This document shows, piece by piece, positions 16,850 to 25,349 of a stretch of 64,000 nt of DNA. The notes beneath the pieces were generated by a model. The model made no database searches and was not told the DNA's origin. It was given only the letters and a program-made list of their open reading frames with translations. Origin of the DNA: Verrucomicrobiales bacterium. GTDB lineage: Bacteria; Verrucomicrobiota; Verrucomicrobiia; Verrucomicrobiales; V1-33. The position numbers and the translations under genes were made by a program. The DNA lies in NCBI GenBank assembly GCA_028293125.1, contig JAQGPJ010000105.1, positions 62,001 through 126,000 on the forward strand, in the 5' to 3' direction. The first letter of the stretch is position 1. Each line of letters begins with the position of its first letter.

Positions 16850-18496
16850 ATGCCGCCGATCGACGCTTTTCTCTCCGCTGTCCGCCGCAGACTGAATGCC
16901 CGCCGCAGCCTGCGCATTCTGCTGTGGTCCCTGTGCATCGGGGCGGTGGCCCTGCTGGCCGTGGCCGGTGGGTATTTCGCCAAGGGATACGCCGTTCCCA
17001 AAATCTGGTATCCGGTCATGGGCGGACTTACGCTGGTGGGAGCGGTCACCGCCATTCTGCTGCGCCGCGCCACCCCCGACGAGGCCAGCCACGCCGCCGA
17101 CGCTTGGTTCGGTCTGAAGGACGCCGTCACCAGCCACCGGCAGTTCACCCGCGAGGCCAAAACCGGGGGATTTTATGAAATGCAGTTGGCGTCCACCCAG
17201 CAGGCGGTGGAGGGTCTGAAGGTTTCCCGCATTCCGCTGGCCGTGCCAGCGCGGCTGGCCTCCGTCTGCGGGCTGCTGGTGCTGGGGGCCGGGCTCACCG
17301 CCATCAAGGCCACCTCCCCGGAGGTTCTGGCCCGTGAAAACCAGGAAAGCCTGACCGCCGAGCGCACTGAACAGATGCGGAAGGAGCTGGAGGAGATGAT
17401 CCAGGAGCTGGAAAAGGGCACGGACGATCCTGAGGAGCAGAAGCTTCTGCAAACTGACGAATTGAAAAAATGGGTGGCCGAATTGAAATCCACCAAGGAC
17501 CTCAACGAGGCCATGCGCCGGATGGCGGAACTGGAGCGCAAGCTGGACCGCGCCGCCAAGGCGCTGTCGCAGAAACGCGATGAGCAGCTGCTGAAGCAGG
17601 TGGCCGAGGAACTGGAGAAGGAGGAGGACCCCGCCACCCGAGAACTGGCTAAAAAGCTGAAAAACGAGCAGTTCCGCGATGCCGCCAAGGATCTGGAATC
17701 CCTCAAGCCCCAGGATGATGCGGAGAAGAGGATTTCCGACAAGCGCCGTGAACTGGCCAAACTGAAGGCCGCCGCCAAACGCATGGCCGCCGCCGCGCGC
17801 AACCAGTCCACCAAAAACAAATCCTCCAACAGCCGGGACAAGGAGCCCCAGGATTCCAATCCCTCCAGCGAGCCCCCGCTGGAGGATCAGCTCAGTGAAC
17901 TGGAAAAGGATGCCAACGATTACGACGAGGCTCTGAAGGACATGGAGGACATGGACAAGCTGGGAGGGAAAATTGATGCCTCCAAACTGGCCGAGGGCGA
18001 CAAGCTTAAAAAAGGGCTGAGTGACAAACTGGGCAAAATGGGCAGCCGCCTGAAGCAGATGGCTGCCAAAAAGGGAGCCGCCAGCCGGCTGCAGGGCCTG
18101 GCCCGCAATGCCGGAAAAGGTCAGGGATTTCTGAATGGCCGCATGCCCTCCCCCTTTGCCGGTGTGGGCGGGAAAAAGCCCGGTGATGGCACCATCGAAA
18201 GCCGCCGTGAAGGGAAGGACGAGCTGTCCGACAATGGCCAGCTGACCCAGATCAAGGGCATCAAGGGTGCTGGCCCAAGCGTCATCCAAGTCGAGTCCGC
18301 CGACGAGGGCACGGGTGTCAGCCACCGCAGGGGGGAAGCCCGTGAGCGCACCTTCCGCAGGCAGTTTGAATCCTTCGTAAACCGTGAGGATGTGCCGGAG
18401 GATATGAAGCAAGGCGTGAAGCAGTATTTCGAATCCATCCACGACGTGGAGCCGGATCCGGAGCCTGCTCCGGCGGAGCCCGCCCCCGCCAAATGA
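16850..18496 (+). CDS. Coiled-coil membrane protein upstream of MoxR (unknown function)
   Basis: The 548-residue product has an N-terminal pair of membrane helices (~21-43 and ~53-71), a short region DEASHAADAWFGLKDAVTSH, and a third hydrophobic stretch (~131-152). From ~155 to ~410 it is almost all Glu/Lys/Leu-rich coiled coil (MRKELEEMIQELEKG, ELERKLDRAAKALSQKRDEQL), then a Gly/Lys-rich tail and acidic/Pro end. I see no enzyme motif. It lies 108 bases before a MoxR ATPase on the same strand, and similar long helical membrane proteins occur with MoxR genes in PVC bacteria, so it may be a client or scaffold. Start at ATG 16850; a GTG nine bases upstream is an alternative. Confidence 0.7.
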   Translation: MPPIDAFLSAVRRRLNARRSLRILLWSLCIGAVALLAVAGGYFAKGYAVPKIWYPVMGGLTLVGAVTAILLRRATPDEASHAADAWFGLKDAVTSHRQFTREAKTGGFYEMQLASTQQAVEGLKVSRIPLAVPARLASVCGLLVLGAGLTAIKATSPEVLARENQESLTAERTEQMRKELEEMIQELEKGTDDPEEQKLLQTDELKKWVAELKSTKDLNEAMRRMAELERKLDRAAKALSQKRDEQLLKQVAEELEKEEDPATRELAKKLKNEQFRDAAKDLESLKPQDDAEKRISDKRRELAKLKAAAKRMAAAARNQSTKNKSSNSRDKEPQDSNPSSEPPLEDQLSELEKDANDYDEALKDMEDMDKLGGKIDASKLAEGDKLKKGLSDKLGKMGSRLKQMAAKKGAASRLQGLARNAGKGQGFLNGRMPSPFAGVGGKKPGDGTIESRREGKDELSDNGQLTQIKGIKGAGPSVIQVESADEGTGVSHRRGEARERTFRRQFESFVNREDVPEDMKQGVKQYFESIHDVEPDPEPAPAEPAPAK

Positions 18497-18604
18497 CCCA
18501 TTCCGATCCGCCCCTGCATCCGCCCGTCGGCCCGGTCCTGGCCCGTTTTCCCGCCATCACCGCTTTTCCCGTTTCCATAACCGATTCCTAACTGTCCCCA
18601 CCGC

Positions 18605-19603
18605 ATGTCCAATCCTGAAGCCTCCGCCCAGCATTTCCGCGACACCTTCGCCTCCGTCCGCAGCGAGATTGGAAAATTCATCGTGGGCCAGAGCGATATC
18701 GTCGAGCAGGTGCTCATCGCCATCGTATGCGGCGGGCATGTGCTGCTGGAGGGTGTGCCCGGTCTGGGCAAAACAGCCCTCGTCAACACCATCTCCAAGG
18801 CTCTGCACCTGAAGTTCCAGCGCATCCAGTTCACTCCCGACCTGCTGCCGGCGGACATCGTGGGCACGCAGATCCTCATCGACAGGGACGGCCATAAGGT
18901 GTTCGACTTTCAGGCGGGTCCAGTGTTCTGCAACATCCTGCTGGCGGACGAAATCAACCGCGCCACCCCCAAGACGCAGTCCGCCCTGCTGGAGACCATG
19001 CAGGAGAAGTCCGTCACGGTCGCCAACACCACCCACCGGCTGGACCTGCCGTTCTTCGTGCTCGCCACCCAGAACCCCATTGAGAACGACGGCACCTATC
19101 CGCTTCCCGAGGCGCAGCTGGACCGCTTCTTCTTTAAACTGTCCGTCGGCCTGCCCAGCCATAACGATTTCATGGAAATCCTGAACCGCACCGGTGGCAA
19201 TGACGTTCCGGCCATCAATGCCGTGGCCACCGGTGAGGACATCAAAAAGATGGGTGCCACCCTGCGCGAGGTGCCCATCGCCCGCGAGATGCAGGAATAC
19301 CTGGTCAATGTGGTCCGCCACACCCATCCGACCATCACCGGGGCTCCCCAGTCCGTGAAAAACTACGTCCGGCACGGAGCCAGCCCCCGCGCCGCCCAGG
19401 CCATTCTCGCCGCTTCCCGCGCCCGCGCGCTGCTGGATGGCCGCTATCATGTCTCCCGCGAGGACATCAACTTCGTCGCCACCGCCGCTCTCCGTCACCG
19501 CCTCATCCTCTCCTTCGAAGGCGAGGCTGAAGGCATCCAGCCGGACACTATTATCCGCGACGTCATCGACTCCATCGCCTTTGCCGGCTACGCCGTGGCC
19601 TGA
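18605..19603 (+). CDS. MoxR-family AAA+ ATPase
   Basis: The 332-residue protein has Walker A GVPGLGKT (50-57), Walker B LLADEINR (112-119), the sensor segment FVLATQNPIENDGTYPLPEAQLDRF and the C-terminal lid with AILAASRARALLDGR. MoxR ATPases act as chaperones for assembly or metal insertion, normally with von Willebrand factor A-domain partners encoded downstream. Here no DUF58 or VWA gene follows; the next gene is convergent, and the upstream partner is a coiled-coil membrane protein. The family call is certain, the target unknown. Confidence 0.92.
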   Translation: MSNPEASAQHFRDTFASVRSEIGKFIVGQSDIVEQVLIAIVCGGHVLLEGVPGLGKTALVNTISKALHLKFQRIQFTPDLLPADIVGTQILIDRDGHKVFDFQAGPVFCNILLADEINRATPKTQSALLETMQEKSVTVANTTHRLDLPFFVLATQNPIENDGTYPLPEAQLDRFFFKLSVGLPSHNDFMEILNRTGGNDVPAINAVATGEDIKKMGATLREVPIAREMQEYLVNVVRHTHPTITGAPQSVKNYVRHGASPRAAQAILAASRARALLDGRYHVSREDINFVATAALRHRLILSFEGEAEGIQPDTIIRDVIDSIAFAGYAVA

Positions 19604-19626
19604 TCATCAGGCTGTGCCTGTGCCCA

Positions 19627-20373
19627 TCACACCTGCTTTCCGAGATAATCCAGCCAAGGGTCCGGCAATGGACAGCTCTCCACACGGCTGGCCAGACGGC
19701 CCTCATTGGCCGGCACAAAGGTGGTGGTGGTGCCGTAAACCATCAGCACATCCTGGGAGCCGGCTGCGCGCAGAGCGTGGGCCACGCCGGGGGGAATCAC
19801 CATCCCGGCGTTGTTGGGACCCGGCAGATCGTCGCCGTAAAGGGTGAGGCGCATCACCCGCCGGGGCATCCCCGCCCGCTCATCCACCAGCACCATCTCC
19901 ACGATGCCCTGAAGGAAGAACATGGCGTCCCACTGCTCTTTGGCATAGGGCCTCAGGGCCATATTCCCCGGCTCCTCCAGGAACAGCCGCCGGAACCATG
20001 CCGCCGGATCCGTGCCCTCCGGAATATACGGCGGGTGGATATGGAACCCCTTGGCGGTGCCCGCGAACATGCGCGCCGCCGCCCACTGCCGAGGCCACAG
20101 GCCGATGGCCGCCAGCGGCCCTTCCGTCTCCCGAGCGAACTCCCCAAAAAACCCCCGATGCGGCTGTGGGTGAACTTTACGGGGAAACACAGCAACCCCG
20201 GGAATCCAGGCCTGCTCCAGCCCCGCCGGCACTCCGCCATCGGAAATAATCTCCCTGACCTCCACGCTGGTGGTTTCCAGCCTTGCCGCCAAATCCCGCT
20301 GGGCATAGCTGCGGATTTCCAGCCTCTGCCGGGCCTCAGGGGAAATGCCCCGCCAAAGGTTGTTGTCGTTCAT
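19627..20373 (-). CDS. RmlC-like cupin (dTDP-4-dehydrorhamnose 3,5-epimerase related)
   Basis: The 248-residue protein contains the epimerase-like core VFPRKVHPQPHRGFFGEFAR, then QWAAARMFAGTAKGFHIHPP, YAKEQWDAMFFLQGIVEMVL, and PPGVAHALRAAGSQDVLMVY. These match the order in RmlC: the 'D-RG-FFE' strand, the 'GxHxH' strand, and 'PxGxAHGF'. The catalytic His of the RmlC family may be the one in GFHIHPP. The N-terminal ~60 residues (RQRLEIRSYAQRDLAARLETTS) are extra. No other dTDP-sugar genes are near, so the real substrate is uncertain. It is convergent with the MoxR gene (23 bases). Confidence 0.7.
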   Translation of the reverse strand: MNDNNLWRGISPEARQRLEIRSYAQRDLAARLETTSVEVREIISDGGVPAGLEQAWIPGVAVFPRKVHPQPHRGFFGEFARETEGPLAAIGLWPRQWAAARMFAGTAKGFHIHPPYIPEGTDPAAWFRRLFLEEPGNMALRPYAKEQWDAMFFLQGIVEMVLVDERAGMPRRVMRLTLYGDDLPGPNNAGMVIPPGVAHALRAAGSQDVLMVYGTTTTFVPANEGRLASRVESCPLPDPWLDYLGKQV

Positions 20374-20402
20374 TCGGATCTGAAAATAACCGCCCAGGCT
20401 GT

Positions 20403-21368
20403 TCAGCCTCCGGACGCCGCGGGTTTGGGCTGAATCTTCACCGCGTCCTGATGGAGGTCGCCCGCCGGCAGGGCTTCGGGTTTGGGAACATGGTTCTCCG
20501 GGGAGTTTTTGGGCAGAGGCTCATCACGCACCGGACTGCCGTCGGGATCATACTCCCGGATGTGGTCGAAGTGGGTGTCGCTGTCCATGTCCTCCAGAAT
20601 CTTCCAGAGCACTCCCTCCCGGTAGACCTGCCGGCGGATGACCGGCCCCTTCCCTTTCACCCGCAGATCCACGTAGAACGGCTGATCGGCGCCGTCGAAG
20701 GTGGTGCGCTCATCCATGACCCCATCGTGATCCAGATCCCGGTCGCGGTACATCAGCAGTCCCCGCTGCCAGACCCAGCGCAGGTCCACTTTGCCATCGT
20801 AATCCCGATCCTCCATCACCGACAACAGCTTGCCCGGCACTCCCTTCACCGTTGGGGAATACTCGCGCCAGACATCGGTGGCGCCGTCGAAGTTGGTGTC
20901 CTCCTCAATGAGGTAGTTCTCCGGATCGTCCACCTGCGTCATCTGCGGTTTGGAGCGGCTGCGCATCAGCGAATTCACCAGCCAGAACATGGCCGCGCCG
21001 CTGCACAGAATGGCAATCAGGATGATTCCCGCCGGACTTTTCTGCCGGCGCGGCGGTCCAATGCGACGCTTCAGCCGGGAGGGGGAGATGGCTTCGGGAT
21101 CCTCTTTGGGCGGGCCTTCCGCCGTTTCGGTGGGCGGCATTCTCATCAGCACCCGCGCCGCATTGGCGGCATCGACCGCCCGCACGGAAAGCTGGCAGCC
21201 GGCGGACACTTTTTCCTGCGTGCCCGGTCTGGCGATCCGGAACTCCTCGATCCGCGCCTCGATGTTATGATCCGCCAGCGCCGCCTTCGCCTGCTCGGCA
21301 TCCTCCCGCCGCGCATAGGTGCGGACAGGGCGCTGGTTGGCGGATGGGGGATCGGAGGACAAGGACAT
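20403..21368 (-). CDS. Membrane protein with DUF2007-like head and Ca-binding-type DxDxDG repeats
   Basis: The 321-residue product starts with a small alpha/beta domain (TYARREDAEQAKAALADHNIEARI, 17-40) like the DUF2007 'signal transducing' group, then a basic linker and a membrane helix at ~113-132. The rest carries at least four acidic loops of the EF-hand/dockerin type: DTNFDGATD (157-165), DRDYDGKVD (187-195), DRDLDHDGVMD (209-219) and DMDSDTHFD (260-268). Such loops bind Ca2+ in extracytoplasmic proteins. The layout suggests a cytoplasmic head and an exported Ca-binding tail. Function unknown. It starts 168 bases from lpdA on the same strand, with a hairpin between. Confidence 0.7.
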   Translation of the reverse strand: MSLSSDPPSANQRPVRTYARREDAEQAKAALADHNIEARIEEFRIARPGTQEKVSAGCQLSVRAVDAANAARVLMRMPPTETAEGPPKEDPEAISPSRLKRRIGPPRRQKSPAGIILIAILCSGAAMFWLVNSLMRSRSKPQMTQVDDPENYLIEEDTNFDGATDVWREYSPTVKGVPGKLLSVMEDRDYDGKVDLRWVWQRGLLMYRDRDLDHDGVMDERTTFDGADQPFYVDLRVKGKGPVIRRQVYREGVLWKILEDMDSDTHFDHIREYDPDGSPVRDEPLPKNSPENHVPKPEALPAGDLHQDAVKIQPKPAASGG

Positions 21369-21433
21369 GGCTCAGGGGGGGTATCCACACAGGAACGGAA
21401 ACCGGGGGCCCGCTTCAAGCGGGGTCAGTTGCA

Positions 21434-21466
21434 GGAAAGCCGGAGCCTGAACAGCTCCGGCTTTCC
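21434..21466. other. Perfect intergenic hairpin downstream of lpdA
   Basis: GGAAAGCCGGAGC (21434-21446) and GCTCCGGCTTTCC (21454-21466) form a perfect 13-pair stem with a CTGAACA loop. It lies 70 bases past the lpdA stop in the direction of transcription (minus). There is no clear U-run after it on the minus strand, so termination would be weak or factor-assisted. Confidence 0.6.
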
Positions 21467-21535
21467 CGTGGTTTCAATAATCTTCAGGCATGATGGCCAT
21501 CTTTGGATCCGGGGAGCCCACGGACCGGAACGGCC

Positions 21536-22915
21536 TTACAGATGGATTGGATGGCCCTCCGCCGCGTAGGTCGCCTCGTGGATGGCCTCGCTGAGGGTCG
21601 GGTGGGCGTGGATGGTGGCGTGGATGTCATCGGCGGTCAGCTCCGCCGTGATGGCCAGGCCCATTTCCGCGATCATTTCCGTGGCCTCCTGTCCGATGAT
21701 GTGGGCACCCAACACCTCGCCGTGCTTCTCGCCATAGATCAGCTTCACAAAACCCTCGGTCTCGCCCACGGCGGAGGCCTTGCCACTGGCCATGAAGGGG
21801 AAGACGCCGACTTTGTACTTCAGACCCTTCTCCTTGACGGCGCGCTCTGTCAGACCCACGCTGGCGACCTGCGGCTGACAGTAGGTGCAGCCGGGGAAGG
21901 TGGTGACCTTCTTCGGCTTGGTGCCGGCGAACATGCCCTCCACCGCCTGGATGGCCTCGTAGCTGGCCACGTGCGCCAGCCAAGGGGCACCGATGATGTC
22001 GCCCGCGGCGTAGACATCCTTGATGCTCGTCTGGTAATTGGCGTCGGTGGCGATGTAGCCGCGGTCCGACAGCTTGGGCTGGGCGCCGCCGGGCAGCACC
22101 GGCTTCACCCCGATGGCCACCAGGGCCACCTCCGCCGTCAGGGTCTGCGCCGCGCCGTCCTTCTCCACGGTGATCTCCACGCCGGTGCCGAGATCCTTGG
22201 TGCCCGTGACTTTGGTGGAGGTCAGGAGGTTCATGCCGGTCTTCTTCAAGGATTTTTCCAGAGCCACGCTCACATCCGTGTCCTCGACCGGCAGGATGTT
22301 GGGCAGCATCTCCACCACAGTGACCTTGGTGCCGTAGGCGTTGAAGAAATAGGCGAACTCCACCCCGATCGCGCCGGCACCGATGATGATGATATCCTTG
22401 GGCTGCTTCGGCAGGGTCAGAGCCTCCTTGCTGCCGATCACGCTGGTGCCGTTGAAGGGCAGGCCCGGCAGATCGCGGGTGGCGCAGCCGGTGGCGATGA
22501 GGATTTTACCTCCCTCCAGCGTGGATTTGTTCCCGTCCTTGTCCGTGACCTCCACCTTGCCGGGTCCCGCCAGGGAGGCGGTCCCAAGGACGTAGTCGAT
22601 CTTGTTTTTCTTGAACAGAAAGCTGACTCCGCTGGAGGATTTGTCGCTGACCTTGCGGCTGCGGGTGATGATTTTTTCCCAGTCATAGCTCAGTCCCTCG
22701 ATCTTCAGCCCGAACTCCGCCGCACGGTGCTTCATCAGGTGATACAGTTCGGCGTTGCGCAGCAGGGCCTTGGTGGGAATACAGCCATAGTTGCCGCAGG
22801 TGCCGCCGGGCCGGTCAAAGTCCACCACCGCCACTTTTTTGCCAAGCTGCGACGCGCGGATGGCTCCGACATAACCCGCAGGACCGCCGCCGATGACAAT
22901 GAGATCGTATTTCAT
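21536..22915 (-). CDS. lpdA: Dihydrolipoyl dehydrogenase (E3)
   Basis: The 459-residue flavoprotein reoxidises dihydrolipoamide in the pyruvate and 2-oxoglutarate dehydrogenase complexes. It shows the FAD fold VIGGGPAGYVGAIRASQLG (8-26), the redox disulfide Cys40/Cys45 in GGTCGNYGCIPTKALL, the NAD fold IIIGAGAIGVEFAYFF, the FAD motif VYAAGDIIG and the catalytic His-Glu pair in HAHPTLSEAIHEA. The disulfide loop has Gly-Asn-Tyr-Gly instead of the usual Leu-Asn-x-Gly, a small change between the two cysteines. No E1/E2 genes are in the window. Upstream lies a LysR gene on the same strand, 106 bases away. Confidence 0.93.
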   Translation of the reverse strand: MKYDLIVIGGGPAGYVGAIRASQLGKKVAVVDFDRPGGTCGNYGCIPTKALLRNAELYHLMKHRAAEFGLKIEGLSYDWEKIITRSRKVSDKSSSGVSFLFKKNKIDYVLGTASLAGPGKVEVTDKDGNKSTLEGGKILIATGCATRDLPGLPFNGTSVIGSKEALTLPKQPKDIIIIGAGAIGVEFAYFFNAYGTKVTVVEMLPNILPVEDTDVSVALEKSLKKTGMNLLTSTKVTGTKDLGTGVEITVEKDGAAQTLTAEVALVAIGVKPVLPGGAQPKLSDRGYIATDANYQTSIKDVYAAGDIIGAPWLAHVASYEAIQAVEGMFAGTKPKKVTTFPGCTYCQPQVASVGLTERAVKEKGLKYKVGVFPFMASGKASAVGETEGFVKLIYGEKHGEVLGAHIIGQEATEMIAEMGLAITAELTADDIHATIHAHPTLSEAIHEATYAAEGHPIHL

Positions 22916-23021
22916 AAAAGGTTGGGAAAAGAAAACCTAAAGCCGCCGCACCCCCTGATTGCAAAGGGAAATCCCCGGAGGCACCGTGGCTTTCCGCTGC
23001 CGGCACCCACATGGCGGGCGG

Positions 23022-23951
23022 TCAGGAAAACAGGATATTGTCCAGAAACTGGACCACATGCCGGGGCTGCTCCGCCCGGTTCGGAGTGATGACCGCCAGC
23101 TCGCGCACCAGCGGCGCCGGCAGGGGGCAGGACCGGATCTGCTGCCGGCGGGGAAAGGCGCTGACTGCCCGGCGGGGCACACAGGCCACCCCCAGCCCCA
23201 AAGCCACCAGCTGGATCATCAGGTCAAAACTGTCCAGCTCCATGGCCGCCGCCGGTTTCAGTTTCAAGTCCCGCCACCAGTCATCCAGAATCACCCGCGA
23301 ACGGGTTTCCGGCGGCGGCATCAGCCACGTCTGCCGCATGGCCCATACCGCCCAGCTGTCCCCGCCATCCGCCTCCATGCCGCCGCTGACCGGAGGTGCC
23401 AAATCCCGGGGAAGCAGAAGCGTGAAGGCATCGGCGATCCGGTGGGAAACCCGCACGGTCCGGGGCAGCCGGGGCGGAGGGCAGAGCACCCCCGCATCCA
23501 GTGATCCCCGGCCCACCGATTCAATGATGGCCGGCCCCGCCAGATGGGAAACGATCACTCTCACCTCCGGATTCCGCCGCACCTGCGCATGCAGCAGTCC
23601 CGGCAGGTGCGCCAGGGACATGCTCCGCGAGACTCCCACCGTCACCCGGCGGACCGCCCCAAAGCACTCCTCCCGGATCTGCCGCAGGGCTCCATTGAGA
23701 ATATGGTGCAGATTCTCGGTTTCCCGCAGCAGCATGGCACCGGCCTCTGTCAGCATCAGTCGGCGGGTGGTTCGGTCAAAGACTTTGAAGCCCAGACGGG
23801 TTTCAATGGCCTGCACATTCCGGGTGAGGGCGCTCTGGGAAAGACCGGCCGCCTTGGCCGACGCCGTGATGCCCCGGTGTTTCCAGACCAGCCGCAGCAG
23901 ATGCAGGGACTGAATGTCAACAGGCGGAATCTGCGACGATGGATCATTCAT
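23022..23951 (-). CDS. LysR-family transcriptional regulator
   Basis: The 309-residue protein has the N-terminal winged helix (LHLLRLVWKHRGITASAKAAGLSQSALTRNVQAIETRLG) with the usual LysR turn ASAKAAGLSQSALTRNV, followed by RTTRRLMLTEAG and the two-lobed effector domain. It is divergent from a ferredoxin gene with a 139-base gap that contains LysR-type palindromes, so it probably regulates itself and the ferredoxin. The effector is not recognisable. Length and domain order are normal for the family. Confidence 0.9.
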   Translation of the reverse strand: MNDPSSQIPPVDIQSLHLLRLVWKHRGITASAKAAGLSQSALTRNVQAIETRLGFKVFDRTTRRLMLTEAGAMLLRETENLHHILNGALRQIREECFGAVRRVTVGVSRSMSLAHLPGLLHAQVRRNPEVRVIVSHLAGPAIIESVGRGSLDAGVLCPPPRLPRTVRVSHRIADAFTLLLPRDLAPPVSGGMEADGGDSWAVWAMRQTWLMPPPETRSRVILDDWWRDLKLKPAAAMELDSFDLMIQLVALGLGVACVPRRAVSAFPRRQQIRSCPLPAPLVRELAVITPNRAEQPRHVVQFLDNILFS

Positions 23952-23980
23952 GCGTTGAATGCATCAATCTATTCCCAACA

Positions 23981-23993
23981 TGCAATTTACGCA
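23981..23993. promoter_or_regulatory. Possible LysR operator between lysR-type gene and ferredoxin gene
   Basis: TGCAATTTACGCA is an interrupted palindrome with the T-N11-A form of LysR sites, in the divergent gap. A second imperfect palindrome, TTGAATGCATCAA, lies about 25 bases to its left, close to the regulator start. Both are suggestive only. Confidence 0.35.
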
Positions 23994-24090
23994 ATAACCA
24001 GCTGTGGGATGTTGCTGCCCTCCACCCGGCCCAAAGCCGGGGCGGCAGGATCAAAGAAAACTCAAAACCACAACTCAACCATCTCCCATC

Positions 24091-24336
24091 ATGGCTGATC
24101 CCACTGACAAAACCCCGCCCAACGCCGTCGGCCCCTACTACAACGACTCAACCTGTGTGGACTGTGATCTCTGCCGGGAGATCGCCCCTTCCCTTTTCCG
24201 CCGCAACGATGATCTGGCCGCCAGCTATGTGTGGCGGCAGCCGGAAACAAAGGAGGAAACCGCTCTGGCCGAGGAGGCCCTGCTCAGCTGCCCCACGGAA
24301 TCGATCGGCCGGGATGGGGAACTGGCTGTGTGTTAG
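24091..24336 (+). CDS. Small single-cluster [4Fe-4S] ferredoxin
   Basis: The 81-residue product carries Cys22, Cys25 and Cys28 in STCVDCDLCREIAPSLF and a distant Cys67 in LLSCPTESIG. The CxxCxxC plus remote CP is the ligand set of a one-cluster bacterial ferredoxin; the second half-site is absent. It also ends in a Cys. It would carry electrons in the cytoplasm. I start at ATG 24091; the frame is open 87 bases further, but those residues are Cys/Pro-rich noise. It faces the LysR gene across a short gap and is followed by a hairpin, so it is probably a single-gene transcript. Confidence 0.85.
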   Translation: MADPTDKTPPNAVGPYYNDSTCVDCDLCREIAPSLFRRNDDLAASYVWRQPETKEETALAEEALLSCPTESIGRDGELAVC

Positions 24337-24390
24337 CAGCGGCCTTCCTGTCTTGGGCACCGGTCCACGCTGCCGGCTTTTGAAAACCTT

Positions 24391-24420
24391 CCGCCCCGCC
24401 GGGAAAACCTGGCGGGGCGG
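24391..24420 (+). terminator. Hairpin after the ferredoxin gene
   Basis: CCGCCCCGCC (24391-24400), a GGGAAAACCT loop, and GGCGGGGCGG (24411-24420) give a perfect 10-pair stem 55 bases past the ferredoxin stop. A T-run is missing, so its strength as an intrinsic terminator is doubtful. Confidence 0.55.
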
Positions 24421-24548
24421 CAGATTCCACACCTCCCCACGCCTCCCATTTTACTGCCAGGCGCCCGCAGTCATTTACCGGATGCATAAAGGATCATCCA
24501 CTGTTTCCCTCCTTCATTGATCCATCGTTTCCGCCGCTTTTTCCTCCC

Positions 24549-25259
24549 ATGCATCTCTTCATTTTTCCCTCCGGCAATCCCCAGGTGCAACGGGTCCACA
24601 GTTTTCAGGAACTGATCAGCACACCGTTCGGGGACGGCGTGAACGCCCTCTGCTGGGAACGGACGCTGCCCGGTGATTTCAATGAGGTGGTAGAGCGGCT
24701 CGGAACCGGGGAGGGTATTGTCGGTCTGGATGAGGAAATTCTCGCCGGCCTCGACCTCAGTCCGGCGGGGCGGACAGCGGCGGACGTCATGCTGCAGGAC
24801 CTGCAGCGGCTGCGGGACCACGGACTGGCCCCCGAACTGAACTGCATCCACGGCTACCCGCGCGATGAGGAGGACAACGCAGTGCCCACCCACGTTTACT
24901 CCTTCCACGCTGACAGCGCCACCACCGAGGCTGACACTTGGCTCTGCACCTATCACGGCGCCTCCAGCGAGGGCGTGGCCAATGAGGAGGCGCGGCGGCG
25001 GTCGGACATTGCGGAAATCCGCGCGGAGCTTCTGGCTCTCCACGGAGGGAAGGACGACGGGGACTTCCAGGACTATCTCAGCGAAAACTGCCATGACCTT
25101 CACTACATCCCCCTGCCCCACGCCCGCCCGTTCACCTTCGGTCTGGGCAATCTCTGGCGCATCGCCGTGGATTACCCCGGCAGCCCCGTCCCACCCTGCA
25201 TCCACCGCGCGCCCGAAACCCTCCCCGGTGACCCACCCCGCCTGCTGCTGATCAGCTGA
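24549..25259 (+). CDS. Conserved-looking protein of unknown function (possibly DUF1826-like)
   Basis: The 236-residue product has no signal peptide or membrane helix. It shows VPTHVYSFHADSATTEADTWLCTYHGASSEG in the middle (read in two parts: THVYSFHADSA and TWLCTYHGASSEG) and ends with PPCIHRAPETLPGDPPRLLLIS. The combination 'H-x-D ... TYxGxxSE ... IHRxPE ... RLLL' resembles the DUF1826 proteins and could be a metal site of His, Asp and His in a jelly-roll fold. I hold this only loosely. The gene stands alone; downstream is a convergent frameshifted gene with nonamer repeats between. Confidence 0.6.
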   Translation: MHLFIFPSGNPQVQRVHSFQELISTPFGDGVNALCWERTLPGDFNEVVERLGTGEGIVGLDEEILAGLDLSPAGRTAADVMLQDLQRLRDHGLAPELNCIHGYPRDEEDNAVPTHVYSFHADSATTEADTWLCTYHGASSEGVANEEARRRSDIAEIRAELLALHGGKDDGDFQDYLSENCHDLHYIPLPHARPFTFGLGNLWRIAVDYPGSPVPPCIHRAPETLPGDPPRLLLIS

Positions 25260-25297
25260 GAATGCAGCAGAAACCGGTCGGGAACCTGCACATCCCC

Positions 25298-25333
25298 GTC
25301 CACTAAGTCCACTCCGTCCATCCAGTCCACTTG
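25298..25333. repeat. Four tandem nonamers of the GTCCAnnnn type
   Basis: Four head-to-tail units of nine bases: GTCCACTAA, GTCCACTCC, GTCCATCCA, GTCCACTTG. They lie in the gap between two convergent genes. A similar set sits at 43313-43330. The nine-base period keeps the reading frame, but no open frame of interest uses it here. Confidence 0.75.
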
Positions 25334-25349
25334 CCCCCAGACCTGCTCC

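Noticed and set aside
25298-25333. Short CRISPR-like array
   Set aside because: Units are nine bases with no spacers and no cas genes nearby.
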